Assembly (NCBI GenBank): GCA_021300475.1
Contig: JAJTDO010000018.1
Location: 1 to 52,124, forward strand
Reading direction: 5' to 3'
Source of the DNA: Burkholderiales bacterium
Lineage (GTDB): Bacteria > Pseudomonadota > Gammaproteobacteria > Burkholderiales > Burkholderiaceae_B
DNA length: 52,124 bases
In this document: positions 5,715 to 14,262 of the stretch, piece after piece
Numbering within the stretch: position 1 is the stretch's first letter
How the letters are laid out: every line of letters starts with the position of its first letter
Notes under the pieces: model-generated
Seen by the model: the letters and a program-made list of their open reading frames with translations, nothing else
The model's database searches: none
Told to the model about the DNA's origin: nothing
Translations under genes and position numbers: made by a program

Positions 5715-8654
5715 ATGGAATCAAACATGGATGTTGCCGTTAAAAAAAATGCCCCGAGCAAACGCGGGCTGATACTTACCGCCGCAGTGCTTGTTGTGCT
5801 TTCAAGCACGGTGCTGCTGGTTCAATATGCCTTGCCGGTGGTGTTGAAAAACCTGATTGTTGAAAAAATGTCTGCCCAACTGGGGCGCCAGGTTGTACTG
5901 GAATCACTGGAACTGCGCCCCTTGCACTTGCAGGCCAGCGTTCACAACCTGAGCCTGAAAAGCGCAAACGGCAAAGACAATGAACTCGCCTTGACCCGCC
6001 TTGATGTCGAGTTGTCTGCAGAAACCTTCACACGTTTTGTGCCGGTGGTCAGCCAATTGAACATCACCGGTCTGGCGGTGGCAATTGGCAGAAATTCAGA
6101 AGGCAGGCTCAGCGTGCAAGATGTGATTGACCTTGTTCAAGCGCAGCCGGCTTCCCCCGAACCTGCCCGTTTTGCGCTTCACAACATTCGTGTGGCAGAC
6201 ACCCGTTTCAAGTTCACCGATGAGTTGTTGAACAACACGCTAGAGCTCTCCGATATTGAACTTGATGTGCCTTTTGTGTCTAGTTTGCCCAGCGATGTGA
6301 AGGTTACTGTAACGCCTCGTTTTTCCGCGAAGCTGGAAGGCAGCGATGTTCTTTTGAATGCACAGTTAAAGCCTTTTGAAAACAGTTTGAACACCGCGCT
6401 GCTTTTCTCGTTGAAGGGGTTGGACTTAAAAGAGCTCAACCCTTACTTGCCCCGGGGAAGTGCATTGAAAGTGGCTTCAGGCCAGGCAGATGCAAACCTG
6501 CAAGTGAATTTTTCCGAGGTTTCAGGTACAGAAAAAAAACTGAGCGTGGAAGGCGATCTGACACTGACCGGCGTACAGTTGCTGGCAATCACACCTGACA
6601 AACAGAGCCTGCCTTTTTTGGGTTTCAAGCGTTTGGATGTCAAGCTGGCCGAAGTATCGCCGCTGCTCAACAAGGTGCACGTTGCGGCCATTGATTTAAG
6701 CGATGCAAATGTGAAGGCGCGCCTCAACGAACAGGGCCTTGATTTCGTACAGACCCTGACGGCGGCAGCGGCTTCCAACACAGCGGTATCCGGTACCTCC
6801 GGCAGCAAACCGCTGGAACTGTCCATAGACCGCATCGTACTGAACAACGCATCGGTGGCCATCACAGACATGCGTCAAAGCGTACCTGCAGAATTACGCA
6901 TACAACAGATCAGTGCAGACATTCAGAATTTCGAGCTCGACAGTGACAAACCGGTTCTTGCGCAGGTCTCTCTCCAGTTGAACCAAACTGCCGATGTAAA
7001 AATGAAAGGGTCTTTCGTGCAATACCCGTTGCGCGCAGACATGGACATTGACGCACGCAAATTTCCGCTCACGCTGGCCCAGTTTCACCTTGACCCAATA
7101 CTCAATGCCCGCATTGCAAGCGGTGAACTGACCACGGCGCTGAACATTCACTATGATGAAAGCAGCACCCGGTTCAAGGGCCGCTTGACCACCGAGAATT
7201 TTCGTCTGCAAGACAAGTTGCTCAACAACGCTTTGGTGAAGTTTTCTGCGCTCACGCTAAATGACATTGACATCGATCAACCTGCAAACAAGCCCGCCTT
7301 GTTTTCTGTGGGCGGCATTTCCCTCAACGACTTGGATGCCAGGTTGGTGTTGGGCGCTGATGGTCGCTTGAACCTTCAAGACCTTTTGATTGGCAACCCG
7401 TCGCAAACCGCACCAGCACCTGCCGCCGCCACAGAACCAAAACCCAAGATCAGTTTTGGCACCGTTCAGTTGGTCAATGGCAACATCAGTTTTTCAGACA
7501 ACTTGGTGAAGCCCAACTTCAATGCCAACCTCACCGGGCTGACCGGCAGTCTCAGTGGTTATTCCAATCAGGCGCAATCGCAGGTCTCTCGCTTGTCTTT
7601 GAAAGGCGCCATTGATGGCGATGGAAAGCTTGCCATCAGCGGAGAGGTCAATCCCCTGAATCCGAAATCGCACCTGGACATTACTGCGCGTGCAACCGGT
7701 ATTGAAATGACCCGTTTGTCGCCTTATGCCGCAAAGTATGCCGGTTACGACATTGCTAAAGGCAAACTCTCCACCACACTGAAGTATTCGGTACAAAACG
7801 GTGCATTGGTGGCTGACAACCAATTGTTTCTGGATCAACTGACATTTGGTCAAGCGGTTGAAAGCCCTGATGCAACCACCTTGCCGGTGCGCTTGGCGGT
7901 GTCCATTCTGAAAAACCTGAAGGGCGAAATTGACCTTGATCTCCCGGTTTCCGGTAGCTTGAACGACCCGCAGTTCAGCATTGCCGGTGTGGTTTTCAAG
8001 GCGCTGGGTAACGTGGTGTTAAAAGCGGTGACAGCACCATTCAGGTTGTTGGCGAATATGTTTGGCGGCAGCCCAGAGCAAATGAACCATGTGATTTTTG
8101 CACCTGGCAAAGCCCAGCCCACACTAGAAACAGCTGCCCGCCTGCCTCAGGTTGCGGGGCTGCTGAAGTCAAAAACCGATCTTGCCCTTGAGGTAATGGG
8201 GCGCGCAGACACCAGTCTGGACACAGAAGGCCTCAAGCGGGAACGTCTGGAGCGCAGGTTGGGTCGCCTTTGGTTGTCGGAGCAGAAAAAAGATGTCAGT
8301 GGCGCAGATGAGTTGGTGATTCCGCAACAGCACAAGCCCCGTTTATTAAAAATCATCTATGACCAGGAAACATTTGAAAAGCCCAAAAACCAGTTGGGTC
8401 TCATCAAGGCCTTGCCTTTTGAGCAAATGGAAACACTGATTCTCAGCAACACATTGGTGACAGAATCTGATTTGAAAGACCTGGCCTACCGCCGCGCAGA
8501 CAACGTTAAAAAACAGTTGCTGGAATTGCAGCCTGATTTGTCCGCCCGAATATTTTTGGTCGCACCCGATGAAAAACTGGGCATGCAAAGCCCGGATTCA
8601 GCCAACGCCACACAATTTACCCGCGTTGATTTTAATGTTCGTGTCAGTCCCTGA
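5715..8654 (+). CDS. Large AsmA-like / DUF748 envelope protein
   Basis: This 979-residue protein has one N-terminal membrane segment (about 20-45, LILTAAVLVVLSSTVLLVQY) followed by a long periplasmic region of repeated beta-rich stretches (INLSDLDARL-like, KGRLTTENF, GKLAISGEV). This is typical of DUF748, a relative of AsmA and TamB proteins that are linked to lipid traffic and outer-membrane homeostasis. The C-terminal region (about 800-979) matches the DUF748 end, including RADTSLDTEGLKRERLERR. It follows mtnA by six bases and may share its transcript, although no functional link is evident. ATG at 5727 (GGAA six bases before) is an equally good start. The 3' end overlaps the convergent methyltransferase gene by 11 bases. 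Confidence 0.85.
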   Translation: MESNMDVAVKKNAPSKRGLILTAAVLVVLSSTVLLVQYALPVVLKNLIVEKMSAQLGRQVVLESLELRPLHLQASVHNLSLKSANGKDNELALTRLDVELSAETFTRFVPVVSQLNITGLAVAIGRNSEGRLSVQDVIDLVQAQPASPEPARFALHNIRVADTRFKFTDELLNNTLELSDIELDVPFVSSLPSDVKVTVTPRFSAKLEGSDVLLNAQLKPFENSLNTALLFSLKGLDLKELNPYLPRGSALKVASGQADANLQVNFSEVSGTEKKLSVEGDLTLTGVQLLAITPDKQSLPFLGFKRLDVKLAEVSPLLNKVHVAAIDLSDANVKARLNEQGLDFVQTLTAAAASNTAVSGTSGSKPLELSIDRIVLNNASVAITDMRQSVPAELRIQQISADIQNFELDSDKPVLAQVSLQLNQTADVKMKGSFVQYPLRADMDIDARKFPLTLAQFHLDPILNARIASGELTTALNIHYDESSTRFKGRLTTENFRLQDKLLNNALVKFSALTLNDIDIDQPANKPALFSVGGISLNDLDARLVLGADGRLNLQDLLIGNPSQTAPAPAAATEPKPKISFGTVQLVNGNISFSDNLVKPNFNANLTGLTGSLSGYSNQAQSQVSRLSLKGAIDGDGKLAISGEVNPLNPKSHLDITARATGIEMTRLSPYAAKYAGYDIAKGKLSTTLKYSVQNGALVADNQLFLDQLTFGQAVESPDATTLPVRLAVSILKNLKGEIDLDLPVSGSLNDPQFSIAGVVFKALGNVVLKAVTAPFRLLANMFGGSPEQMNHVIFAPGKAQPTLETAARLPQVAGLLKSKTDLALEVMGRADTSLDTEGLKRERLERRLGRLWLSEQKKDVSGADELVIPQQHKPRLLKIIYDQETFEKPKNQLGLIKALPFEQMETLILSNTLVTESDLKDLAYRRADNVKKQLLELQPDLSARIFLVAPDEKLGMQSPDSANATQFTRVDFNVRVSP

Positions 8655-10212
8655 GGCTGCCTTGTGGGGGCATCAGCAATTTGTTGAATAAAAATTCAAT
8701 GCTGGCCCATGCACTGGTATCGCCTGCGATTGCCTTTGCATGGGCTTGTTCAATGGACGCGTGAATTTCGCATTCCTCAGGGTTTTCCCAGTCGATTAAC
8801 CTCACAGGGATGGAGGCCAGTGCACCCTCAGAAAACTCAGAAACACCGCCTCGCGCAATGCCTCGGTTTCTGATCCACAGTGTCACCAGCGCTTGCCTGA
8901 GAAATGCATGCAAGTAGCCCAGCGATTCTGCAACCCCCTGTTTTTTAATCAAGGCGCTGACATCTTGTGTGGGGTAGACCCCAGCAGGTATCCATGTGAA
9001 CCGGTGGTTGGTATTTTTGTTCAAACGTTCTTTGCAGGGCACAAAAATCTTGGGCACCGCTTTGGACAGCAATGCGTAGTTGCGTGGAAACGCCCATTCC
9101 CAAGCTTGCAATTGCCGCCCATAGTTGTAGCGTTTGTCCAGCGCGGGTTTGTATGCTTGCAAATGAGCGGCAAACTGTGGGAAGAGCGCTGAAAAATCGC
9201 TTTGCGTGTAGGCAATCGGATTCTTGAAAAACAAATAAGGCGTAATTTCCGTCAGCGTGATGCCGCTTAAGTGCCTCGCCTTGGCAATGGGCAACACATG
9301 CTCGGCTTCGTTTTCTGTGTAGGTCAGGTTTTTTATTTGAAATGCTGCGTCCAAGCCGCTCACCATGCCGTTTGCGATGTCACACACATCGCCCAGCCTG
9401 CTGTGTGTGGTTTTGTGTTTCGGGGTGCAAACCTGTTCCAGCGCGTTCAATGTTCCAGCGGTTTCAACGGGCTCCAGCCCCCAGCGTGTACCGGGTTTGA
9501 AACGGGGTGTGCTGAAGTGTTCAAAGGCGTCGCTGCCTGTGGTTTCCGATATTGTGGCCAACATTGAAAAATCGAAGTTTTTCTTGTTTTTCAATTTCCA
9601 CACGGCAGTGTCGCACACGCTGTTTTTCTTGAATCTGAAAACAATAAAAGATGCCTTGGCGCCATCAAACAAATTGGCTTCATCGAAATGAAACAACTGG
9701 GTCACGGAACCGTTGGCCAACAAGTGATCTCTGAGTTTTTGCGTGTGATAGGTGTAGAGCCAGTATTCCGGCGTAATAAACACCAGAACACCGTCCGGCT
9801 TCAAATCATTAACCGCCTTTGCAATAAACGGCGTTGAATAGTCGCACAGCGAATTGCAATGTGTGTTCCAGACCTCACTGGTTTTTAAATTTGATTTAAG
9901 CGGTTCAGGCAGGTTTTTCCAGCGAATGTAGGGTGGATTGCCAACAATGCCGTCGCACGCGCCCTGCAATGTTTTATCTTGCAGATAATCGCCGCAGTTT
10001 ACGTTTTCAAGGTGGGCAAAGGCTGGGTCAATGTCCATGCCGCAGATGTTTTTATACCCCGCCTGTTGCAATGCCTCCAGAAAAACACCTGGCCCGCAGG
10101 CTGGTTCAAGCACCTTGGCTGTTTTTTCCAGCCCAAGCAGATTCACCATGAACGCAGCCATTGCCGGATGCGTAAAGTACTGTCCATACTTGTTTTTGGT
10201 GCTCTGCGTCAT
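8644..10212 (-). CDS. Solitary Eco57I-like DNA adenine-N6 methyltransferase
   Basis: This is a 522-residue class I SAM-dependent DNA methyltransferase of the type that methylates adenine N6. Visible motifs are GQYFT (10-14, motif X), LEPACGPG (35-42, SAM-binding motif I), GMDIDP (58-63), and the catalytic NPPY (92-95, motif IV). The C-terminal half (about 250-510) is consistent with a target-recognition domain. There is no PD-(D/E)XK nuclease motif that I can see in the protein and no restriction gene beside it, so it looks like an orphan methylase or the surviving half of a restriction-modification system. It overlaps the DUF748 gene by 11 bases on the opposite strand. Its target sequence is unknown. 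Confidence 0.85.
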   Translation of the reverse strand: MTQSTKNKYGQYFTHPAMAAFMVNLLGLEKTAKVLEPACGPGVFLEALQQAGYKNICGMDIDPAFAHLENVNCGDYLQDKTLQGACDGIVGNPPYIRWKNLPEPLKSNLKTSEVWNTHCNSLCDYSTPFIAKAVNDLKPDGVLVFITPEYWLYTYHTQKLRDHLLANGSVTQLFHFDEANLFDGAKASFIVFRFKKNSVCDTAVWKLKNKKNFDFSMLATISETTGSDAFEHFSTPRFKPGTRWGLEPVETAGTLNALEQVCTPKHKTTHSRLGDVCDIANGMVSGLDAAFQIKNLTYTENEAEHVLPIAKARHLSGITLTEITPYLFFKNPIAYTQSDFSALFPQFAAHLQAYKPALDKRYNYGRQLQAWEWAFPRNYALLSKAVPKIFVPCKERLNKNTNHRFTWIPAGVYPTQDVSALIKKQGVAESLGYLHAFLRQALVTLWIRNRGIARGGVSEFSEGALASIPVRLIDWENPEECEIHASIEQAHAKAIAGDTSAWASIEFLFNKLLMPPQGSLRD

Positions 10213-10303
10213 GGGTGTTTCCGTTGAAGTTGCGGAGTATTATTTCACGTCTGAAGCCCAAGCCTTCTAAACACGCCGAAACTCATCTGTTTAAGGAAAA
10301 TAC

Positions 10304-11563
10304 TCACCACCTGCCGTGCATCGGGTTGGGCGTCATTTTTGTGTAGCGCTTCAAGATGATTTCAGTCTCTTTCATTTCACGCACGGCCAAGCGCAGTGTC
10401 TCCAAATGCTTTTGATGCGCTTCTCGCTCGGATCTGGTGACTGCCAAGGGCGTTTGGTTGTGCTCTTCATAAATGGCTTCTGCGGTGGCGGTATTTTTCT
10501 GCGCTTTGGCCAGCGTTTGCCCCAAGGTTTGCAGTACCGGTTTCGTGTCGAGTTGGTAAATTAAGTGTTTTGCGATGGCATCCATCAAGGCTGTGACGGT
10601 TCGCTTCAAGCTTTCTTTACGTTTCACTTCGGCCCGCACCGCATGAAGTATCGGGGTGCTTCTGTCGCTTGTCCTCAGTGTAAAGTCGGCTCCTTTTTTC
10701 AACAGGCTGTTTACGATGCCAACATGCAGTTTTCCGGCAGCCAAGTGCAGGGCTGTTGGAGATTCGCCGTCTAGCCTCACGTCGGGTTTGGCACCGTTTT
10801 TGAAAAGCACCTCAAGGGCGGGAAGGTCGCCTCTGTAAGCAGCCTCATGCAGTAAAAAACGGTTCTGCAGTTGCAACTCCTCAAAGGGCTTGTTGACATC
10901 ACACAGCCCTGGCAAATGTTCAATCAAGACCATCAGCGCCTTCCATTTCAAGGGCAGTGATGTTGCCACTGTGAGCGGGCTGTTACCGTTCTGTGTAAGT
11001 CTTTCCAATGCGTCAGCTTGCCCTGTCAGCTTTTTCTTTAATAGCTCAGCTTGGTTGTTTCGAATTGCATCAAACACTGCGTTGCACCAATTTTGCTCTT
11101 TCGCGGCGACTGTGTTTTCAGTCTTGGGTGTATCTACAGGCTCTGCAACCGTTGCCTTGGATTGATAGCGGTGGAGGGTGGCTGTTCCGGTTGAATGCCT
11201 GGGGTTGTTTACTTTTGCGAACCGAGCAGGTTTGCCTGCGCCGCTACCTGCTGTCTCCGCTATAACGTTCAGAGACCGCCAACTACCAATGCGCATGGCA
11301 GCTGAGATGGGGCAGTGTTCGCTGTTCAACAGGCTGTCGAGCGAACTTCTGCGCTCTGTCAGTTGCTTGCGCAGGGATTCAGGCCGAAGCGACTTGATGG
11401 CGAGCAAGGCACGCGCGTGGGCTCTGCTCTCTTCCGGTGTGTTTTTTTTCGTGTCTGCTTCCGCTGTCAGCCGGGAGCTTGGCTGCAAGGGCTGTGACGC
11501 GTGGGAGGCTTGGGGAAATACAATTTTGGATGGTGAGTTTGTGGGCTGCACGCGGTATCTCAT
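10304..11563 (-). CDS. Ankyrin-repeat protein
   Basis: The protein is about 419 residues with no signal peptide or membrane segment. The N-terminal third is Ser/Pro/Thr-rich and low in structure. Ankyrin-type repeats follow, clearest at RFLLHEAAYRGDLPALEVLF, PTALHLAAGKLHVGIVNSLL and STPILHAVRAEV. The last 100 residues are charged and helical. No enzymatic domain is recognised. The ATG at 11563 is preferred; a TTG at 11587 would add eight residues, and neither has a good Shine-Dalgarno. The gene lies between an orphan methylase and a tRNA gene, an accessory-type setting. A disordered N-terminus plus ankyrin repeats is compatible with a secreted effector, but this is speculation. Confidence 0.75.
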   Translation of the reverse strand: MRYRVQPTNSPSKIVFPQASHASQPLQPSSRLTAEADTKKNTPEESRAHARALLAIKSLRPESLRKQLTERRSSLDSLLNSEHCPISAAMRIGSWRSLNVIAETAGSGAGKPARFAKVNNPRHSTGTATLHRYQSKATVAEPVDTPKTENTVAAKEQNWCNAVFDAIRNNQAELLKKKLTGQADALERLTQNGNSPLTVATSLPLKWKALMVLIEHLPGLCDVNKPFEELQLQNRFLLHEAAYRGDLPALEVLFKNGAKPDVRLDGESPTALHLAAGKLHVGIVNSLLKKGADFTLRTSDRSTPILHAVRAEVKRKESLKRTVTALMDAIAKHLIYQLDTKPVLQTLGQTLAKAQKNTATAEAIYEEHNQTPLAVTRSEREAHQKHLETLRLAVREMKETEIILKRYTKMTPNPMHGRW

Positions 11564-11651
11564 TGAATCTAAAAAATTGAGTGTCAATGCCGCGCAGTAG
11601 GTTCAATTGCTGCGCTCACGTGTCGTCAAGAATCAAGTTGATTTCGGATAC

Positions 11652-11688
11652 AAAAAAAACCCGCGCCAAATAAATTGGTGCGGGTTTT
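11652..11688 (-). terminator. Rho-independent terminator of the tRNA-Met gene
   Basis: Arms AAAACCCGC(G/A)CCA pair around a short AT-rich loop, and on the minus strand the hairpin is followed by eight T residues (the A8 run at 11652-11659 on the given strand). It lies just past the 3' end of the tRNA and also before the ankyrin gene. Confidence 0.85.
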
Positions 11689-11700
11689 CTCAGTTTTGTT

Positions 11701-11777
<77 letters not shown>

Positions 11778-11786
11778 AAGACAGCA

Positions 11787-11814
11787 AGTATATCAAATTT
11801 TTTCAACAGATCAA
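11787..11814 (-). promoter_or_regulatory. Sigma-70 promoter of the tRNA-Met gene
   Basis: On the minus strand TTGATC (11809-11814) and TATACT (11787-11792) are spaced by 16 bases, and the -10 lies about ten bases before the tRNA 5' end. Confidence 0.6.
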
Positions 11815-11816
11815 AT

Positions 11817-12810
11817 TCAGATGGATTTCAGGTCTGTTTTAAGCCGCCACACAGCACCCAGCACCATGCCTGTGACCGCAAACATTGAGCCAACAGACAA
11901 TGTGGCCAGCCCGGTGATCCCCTGTCCAATGCTACACCCCAGCGCCAGCACGCCACCGGTACCCATCAGTGCGGCCCCCCACAGGTGGCGACTGAGGTCT
12001 TCTGGCGTTCTGAAGCTTTCCAGCCTGAATTGCCCGGAGGCTTTCGAGCGTGTGCGCCAGTGGTGCGGTGAAGGTAAGCGCTTCAGGCCGGTTGTTGTAG
12101 GTGGCCAAATAACGCGCTTCCAGTGTGTTGGGGTCTTCTGCAATAAACCCGAGGTGCAAGGTCAGCCACCAAGCGCCAGCCACTGCAAGGCCACTACCGA
12201 TGCCACCCAGCAGACCGTTGCTTGTTCTGGCTTCTTTGCGGGAAAGCACCCACAGCAACAACAAACCGGGCAGGCCCAGACGCAGCGCAATGGCGGCCGT
12301 CGGGTTCAGGTGAAACGCCAGTTGTTCAGCCAAGCCTTGGGTGTGTTGCAGGGGCAAATAGACGCTGTCGAACCATTGCACCCGAACCACCGCTGTGACG
12401 CCTTTTAAGGCCATCAGGGCGAACACGGAGAGGGTGAGCAGCACCACGATGGATTTCAAATTGCCGGCGCCCAGTCTCACCAAGGTTTTGCTGCCGCAAC
12501 CGGACGCCATGACCATGCCGCAGCCAAACATCGCTCCACCAGTCAGGTTGGAAAGCCATGGCCAGTCGGCGTTCAGATAATGGGCCTGTTCAATGCGCAA
12601 GTCGCTGAAAACAATGCCGGATTGCAACAGCAGGGTGCTGACAGCGACGGCCATCAGCCACATGTAGGCCTTGGACCAGTCACCGAAATTCAGTACATCA
12701 GAGATGGCGCCCATGGTGCAGAACTGCGAGCGCTGCGCAACAAAACCAAACGCCAGACCAATAAAAAAGCTGATCGGGGTGAGCCATTGGGCGGAGTTGT
12801 TGAGGTCCAT
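11817..12810 (-). pseudogene. YeeE/YedE sulfur-compound transporter, broken by an internal out-of-frame deletion
   Basis: The region encodes a YeeE/YedE (DUF395) membrane transporter, a family that imports thiosulfate or related sulfur compounds. The first part (from ATG at 12810) is good to TFTAPLAHTLE: it has the RSQFCTMG start and the conserved Cys loop MASGCGSKTLVRLGAG. The family then continues in another frame from about 12033, with GQFRLESFRTPEDL and the second Cys motif LALGCSIGQGITGL, to a stop at 11817. In intact homologues roughly 35 residues, including a membrane helix, separate these two points; here they nearly touch and the frame is lost. As it stands the main frame runs on into about 30 unrelated residues. 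A deletion of about 100 bases explains it. Confidence 0.82.
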
Positions 12811-12841
12811 CAGCGGATTATTTCACCAAGACCCTGCGGGC

Positions 12842-13648
12842 TCAGTTTTTTAGCAGTGCAAGACGTTTTTTGGCGGAATCAGCCACTGCACTGTCCGGAA
12901 ACTTTTCCAGCAGGGTTTCCAGTACTTTTTTAGCGGCCTTCACTTCTTTCAGGCTGAGGTGGTTGTCAGCTAGGTTCAGCATTGCATCAGGTGTGCGGGG
13001 CGAAGCAGGGTACTTTTCAAGAAATTTTGTATGGGCGGCAATGGCGGCTTTAAAGTCTTTTTTGCCGAAGTGAGCCACGCCGGCGTAGTACATTGAAAGC
13101 ACGCCGTAACCAGAGTTGGGGAAGCGTCTGTTGAAGTCATCCAACTGTTGGGCGGCGTTGTTGAAATCGCCGCTTTTATAGGCTTCAAAGGCCGCGTCAT
13201 AGCTGGCTGATTCGTCTTGCCCGACCGTTACCAGCCGTCCGTCAATTTCAACCTGTTTAGGCTCAACCTTGCGAATGCGGTTGTCTACGTCGTTGAAGTA
13301 GTCTTTCAGGCGGCGCTGTGTGGTGGCCAGATCATTGGTTGCCAATTCCAGCGCACCGCGCAAACTCGCAATTTCTTTGCGCTGGGCCTCCAGTTCCTGA
13401 TTCAACAACAGGTGGCCTCTGCTACCGGCTTCCAGTTTTTCCAGACGCACGGTCATTTCATTGAGTTTGTCCAGTGTTTGCTGGTTTTGGGTTTTGACCC
13501 TCTCCCGAAATTCGTTGAACACTTTTCTCAGTTCATCGTCCTCAAACAATGCGTGAGCAGGTGAGGCGACCAAAGCCGTACTTGCCAGAGCCAGAGCAAG
13601 CCGGGCGATGAGGGTGCGGGTGTTCGAACGGATTTCGATGAAGGTCAT
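12842..13648 (-). CDS. cpoB: Cell division coordinator CpoB (Tol-Pal system, YbgF)
   Basis: CpoB is a periplasmic protein that links PBP1b-dependent peptidoglycan synthesis with Tol-driven outer-membrane constriction. The 268-residue product has a signal peptide (hydrophobic LALALASTALVASPAHA, cleavage near residue 33), an N-terminal coiled coil (about 40-120) and a TPR domain (about 145-265) with the family pattern YDAAFEAYKSGDFNNAA, followed by two more A-x-x-x-Y-P repeats. It is the last gene of the tol-pal cluster, 17 bases after pal, as in other proteobacteria. Confidence 0.94.
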   Translation of the reverse strand: MTFIEIRSNTRTLIARLALALASTALVASPAHALFEDDELRKVFNEFRERVKTQNQQTLDKLNEMTVRLEKLEAGSRGHLLLNQELEAQRKEIASLRGALELATNDLATTQRRLKDYFNDVDNRIRKVEPKQVEIDGRLVTVGQDESASYDAAFEAYKSGDFNNAAQQLDDFNRRFPNSGYGVLSMYYAGVAHFGKKDFKAAIAAHTKFLEKYPASPRTPDAMLNLADNHLSLKEVKAAKKVLETLLEKFPDSAVADSAKKRLALLKN

Positions 13649-13665
13649 TTTCTAGTTCAATCTGT

Positions 13666-14220
13666 TTATTGGTAAACGATGTCTGCGCGGCGGTTTTCTG
13701 CAAACGCTTCTTCATTGCTGCCCTGTGCTTTTGGCTTTTCCTTGCCGAAGCTCACGGTTTCGATCTGGTTGTCTGAAACGCCCATCACGTTAAGTACCTT
13801 GCGAACTGCATCAGCACGCTTTGCACCCAAGGCCAGATTGTATTCGCGGCCACCGCGCTCGTCGGTGTTGCCCTGGATCACGATTTTTTGTGATTTGTTG
13901 TTCAGCAGGTTTTTGCCATGGGCTTCCAGCACGCTCTGGAATTCAGCCTTGACGGTGAACTGGTCGTAGTCGAAATACACGCTGCGCTTTGCCAGCAAAC
14001 CTTTCATTTGTGCATTCAGATCGTTGGTGTTGCTTTCAACGCGGGCCACTGCACGTGGATCGGCTTCCGGCGCGCTCAGGGCTGCTGCGGGCGTTGTACC
14101 TTGGTTGCTGGAGACCTTGCCGGTCTTGTCTGCAACAGGTGTTGAGCTGCAAGCGGCAACAAGGCTGAGAATCAGTGCGGCGCTGGTTGCGCTCATCGTA
14201 TTTTTAATTTGAGTTTTCAT
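13666..14220 (-). CDS. pal: Peptidoglycan-associated lipoprotein Pal
   Basis: Pal is an outer-membrane lipoprotein that binds peptidoglycan and TolB. From the ATG at 14220 (GGAG eight bases upstream) it has 184 residues: a short basic N-terminus, hydrophobic core, and lipobox VAAC with the lipidated Cys at 24. The OmpA-like domain (about 75-184) shows VYFDYDQFTVK, GNTDERGGREYN and LALGAKRADAVRK, including the Asp and Arg that hold diaminopimelate. The upstream ATG at 14232 would only add four residues and lacks that spacing. It sits between tolB and cpoB. Confidence 0.97.
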   Translation of the reverse strand: MKTQIKNTMSATSAALILSLVAACSSTPVADKTGKVSSNQGTTPAAALSAPEADPRAVARVESNTNDLNAQMKGLLAKRSVYFDYDQFTVKAEFQSVLEAHGKNLLNNKSQKIVIQGNTDERGGREYNLALGAKRADAVRKVLNVMGVSDNQIETVSFGKEKPKAQGSNEEAFAENRRADIVYQ

Positions 14221-14262
14221 AAAGGGCTCCAAAAGCTTTTCTAAAAGGGTGGGTGCTAATCG

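Noticed and set aside
11932-12033. The C-terminal ~30 residues of the long yeeE frame as a genuine domain
   Set aside because: They have no family resemblance and arise by reading the wrong frame past the deletion.
11817-12143. A separate small gene in the second frame of the yeeE region
   Set aside because: Its residues are the C-terminal part of the same transporter family (LALGCSIGQG), so it is the displaced end of one broken gene.
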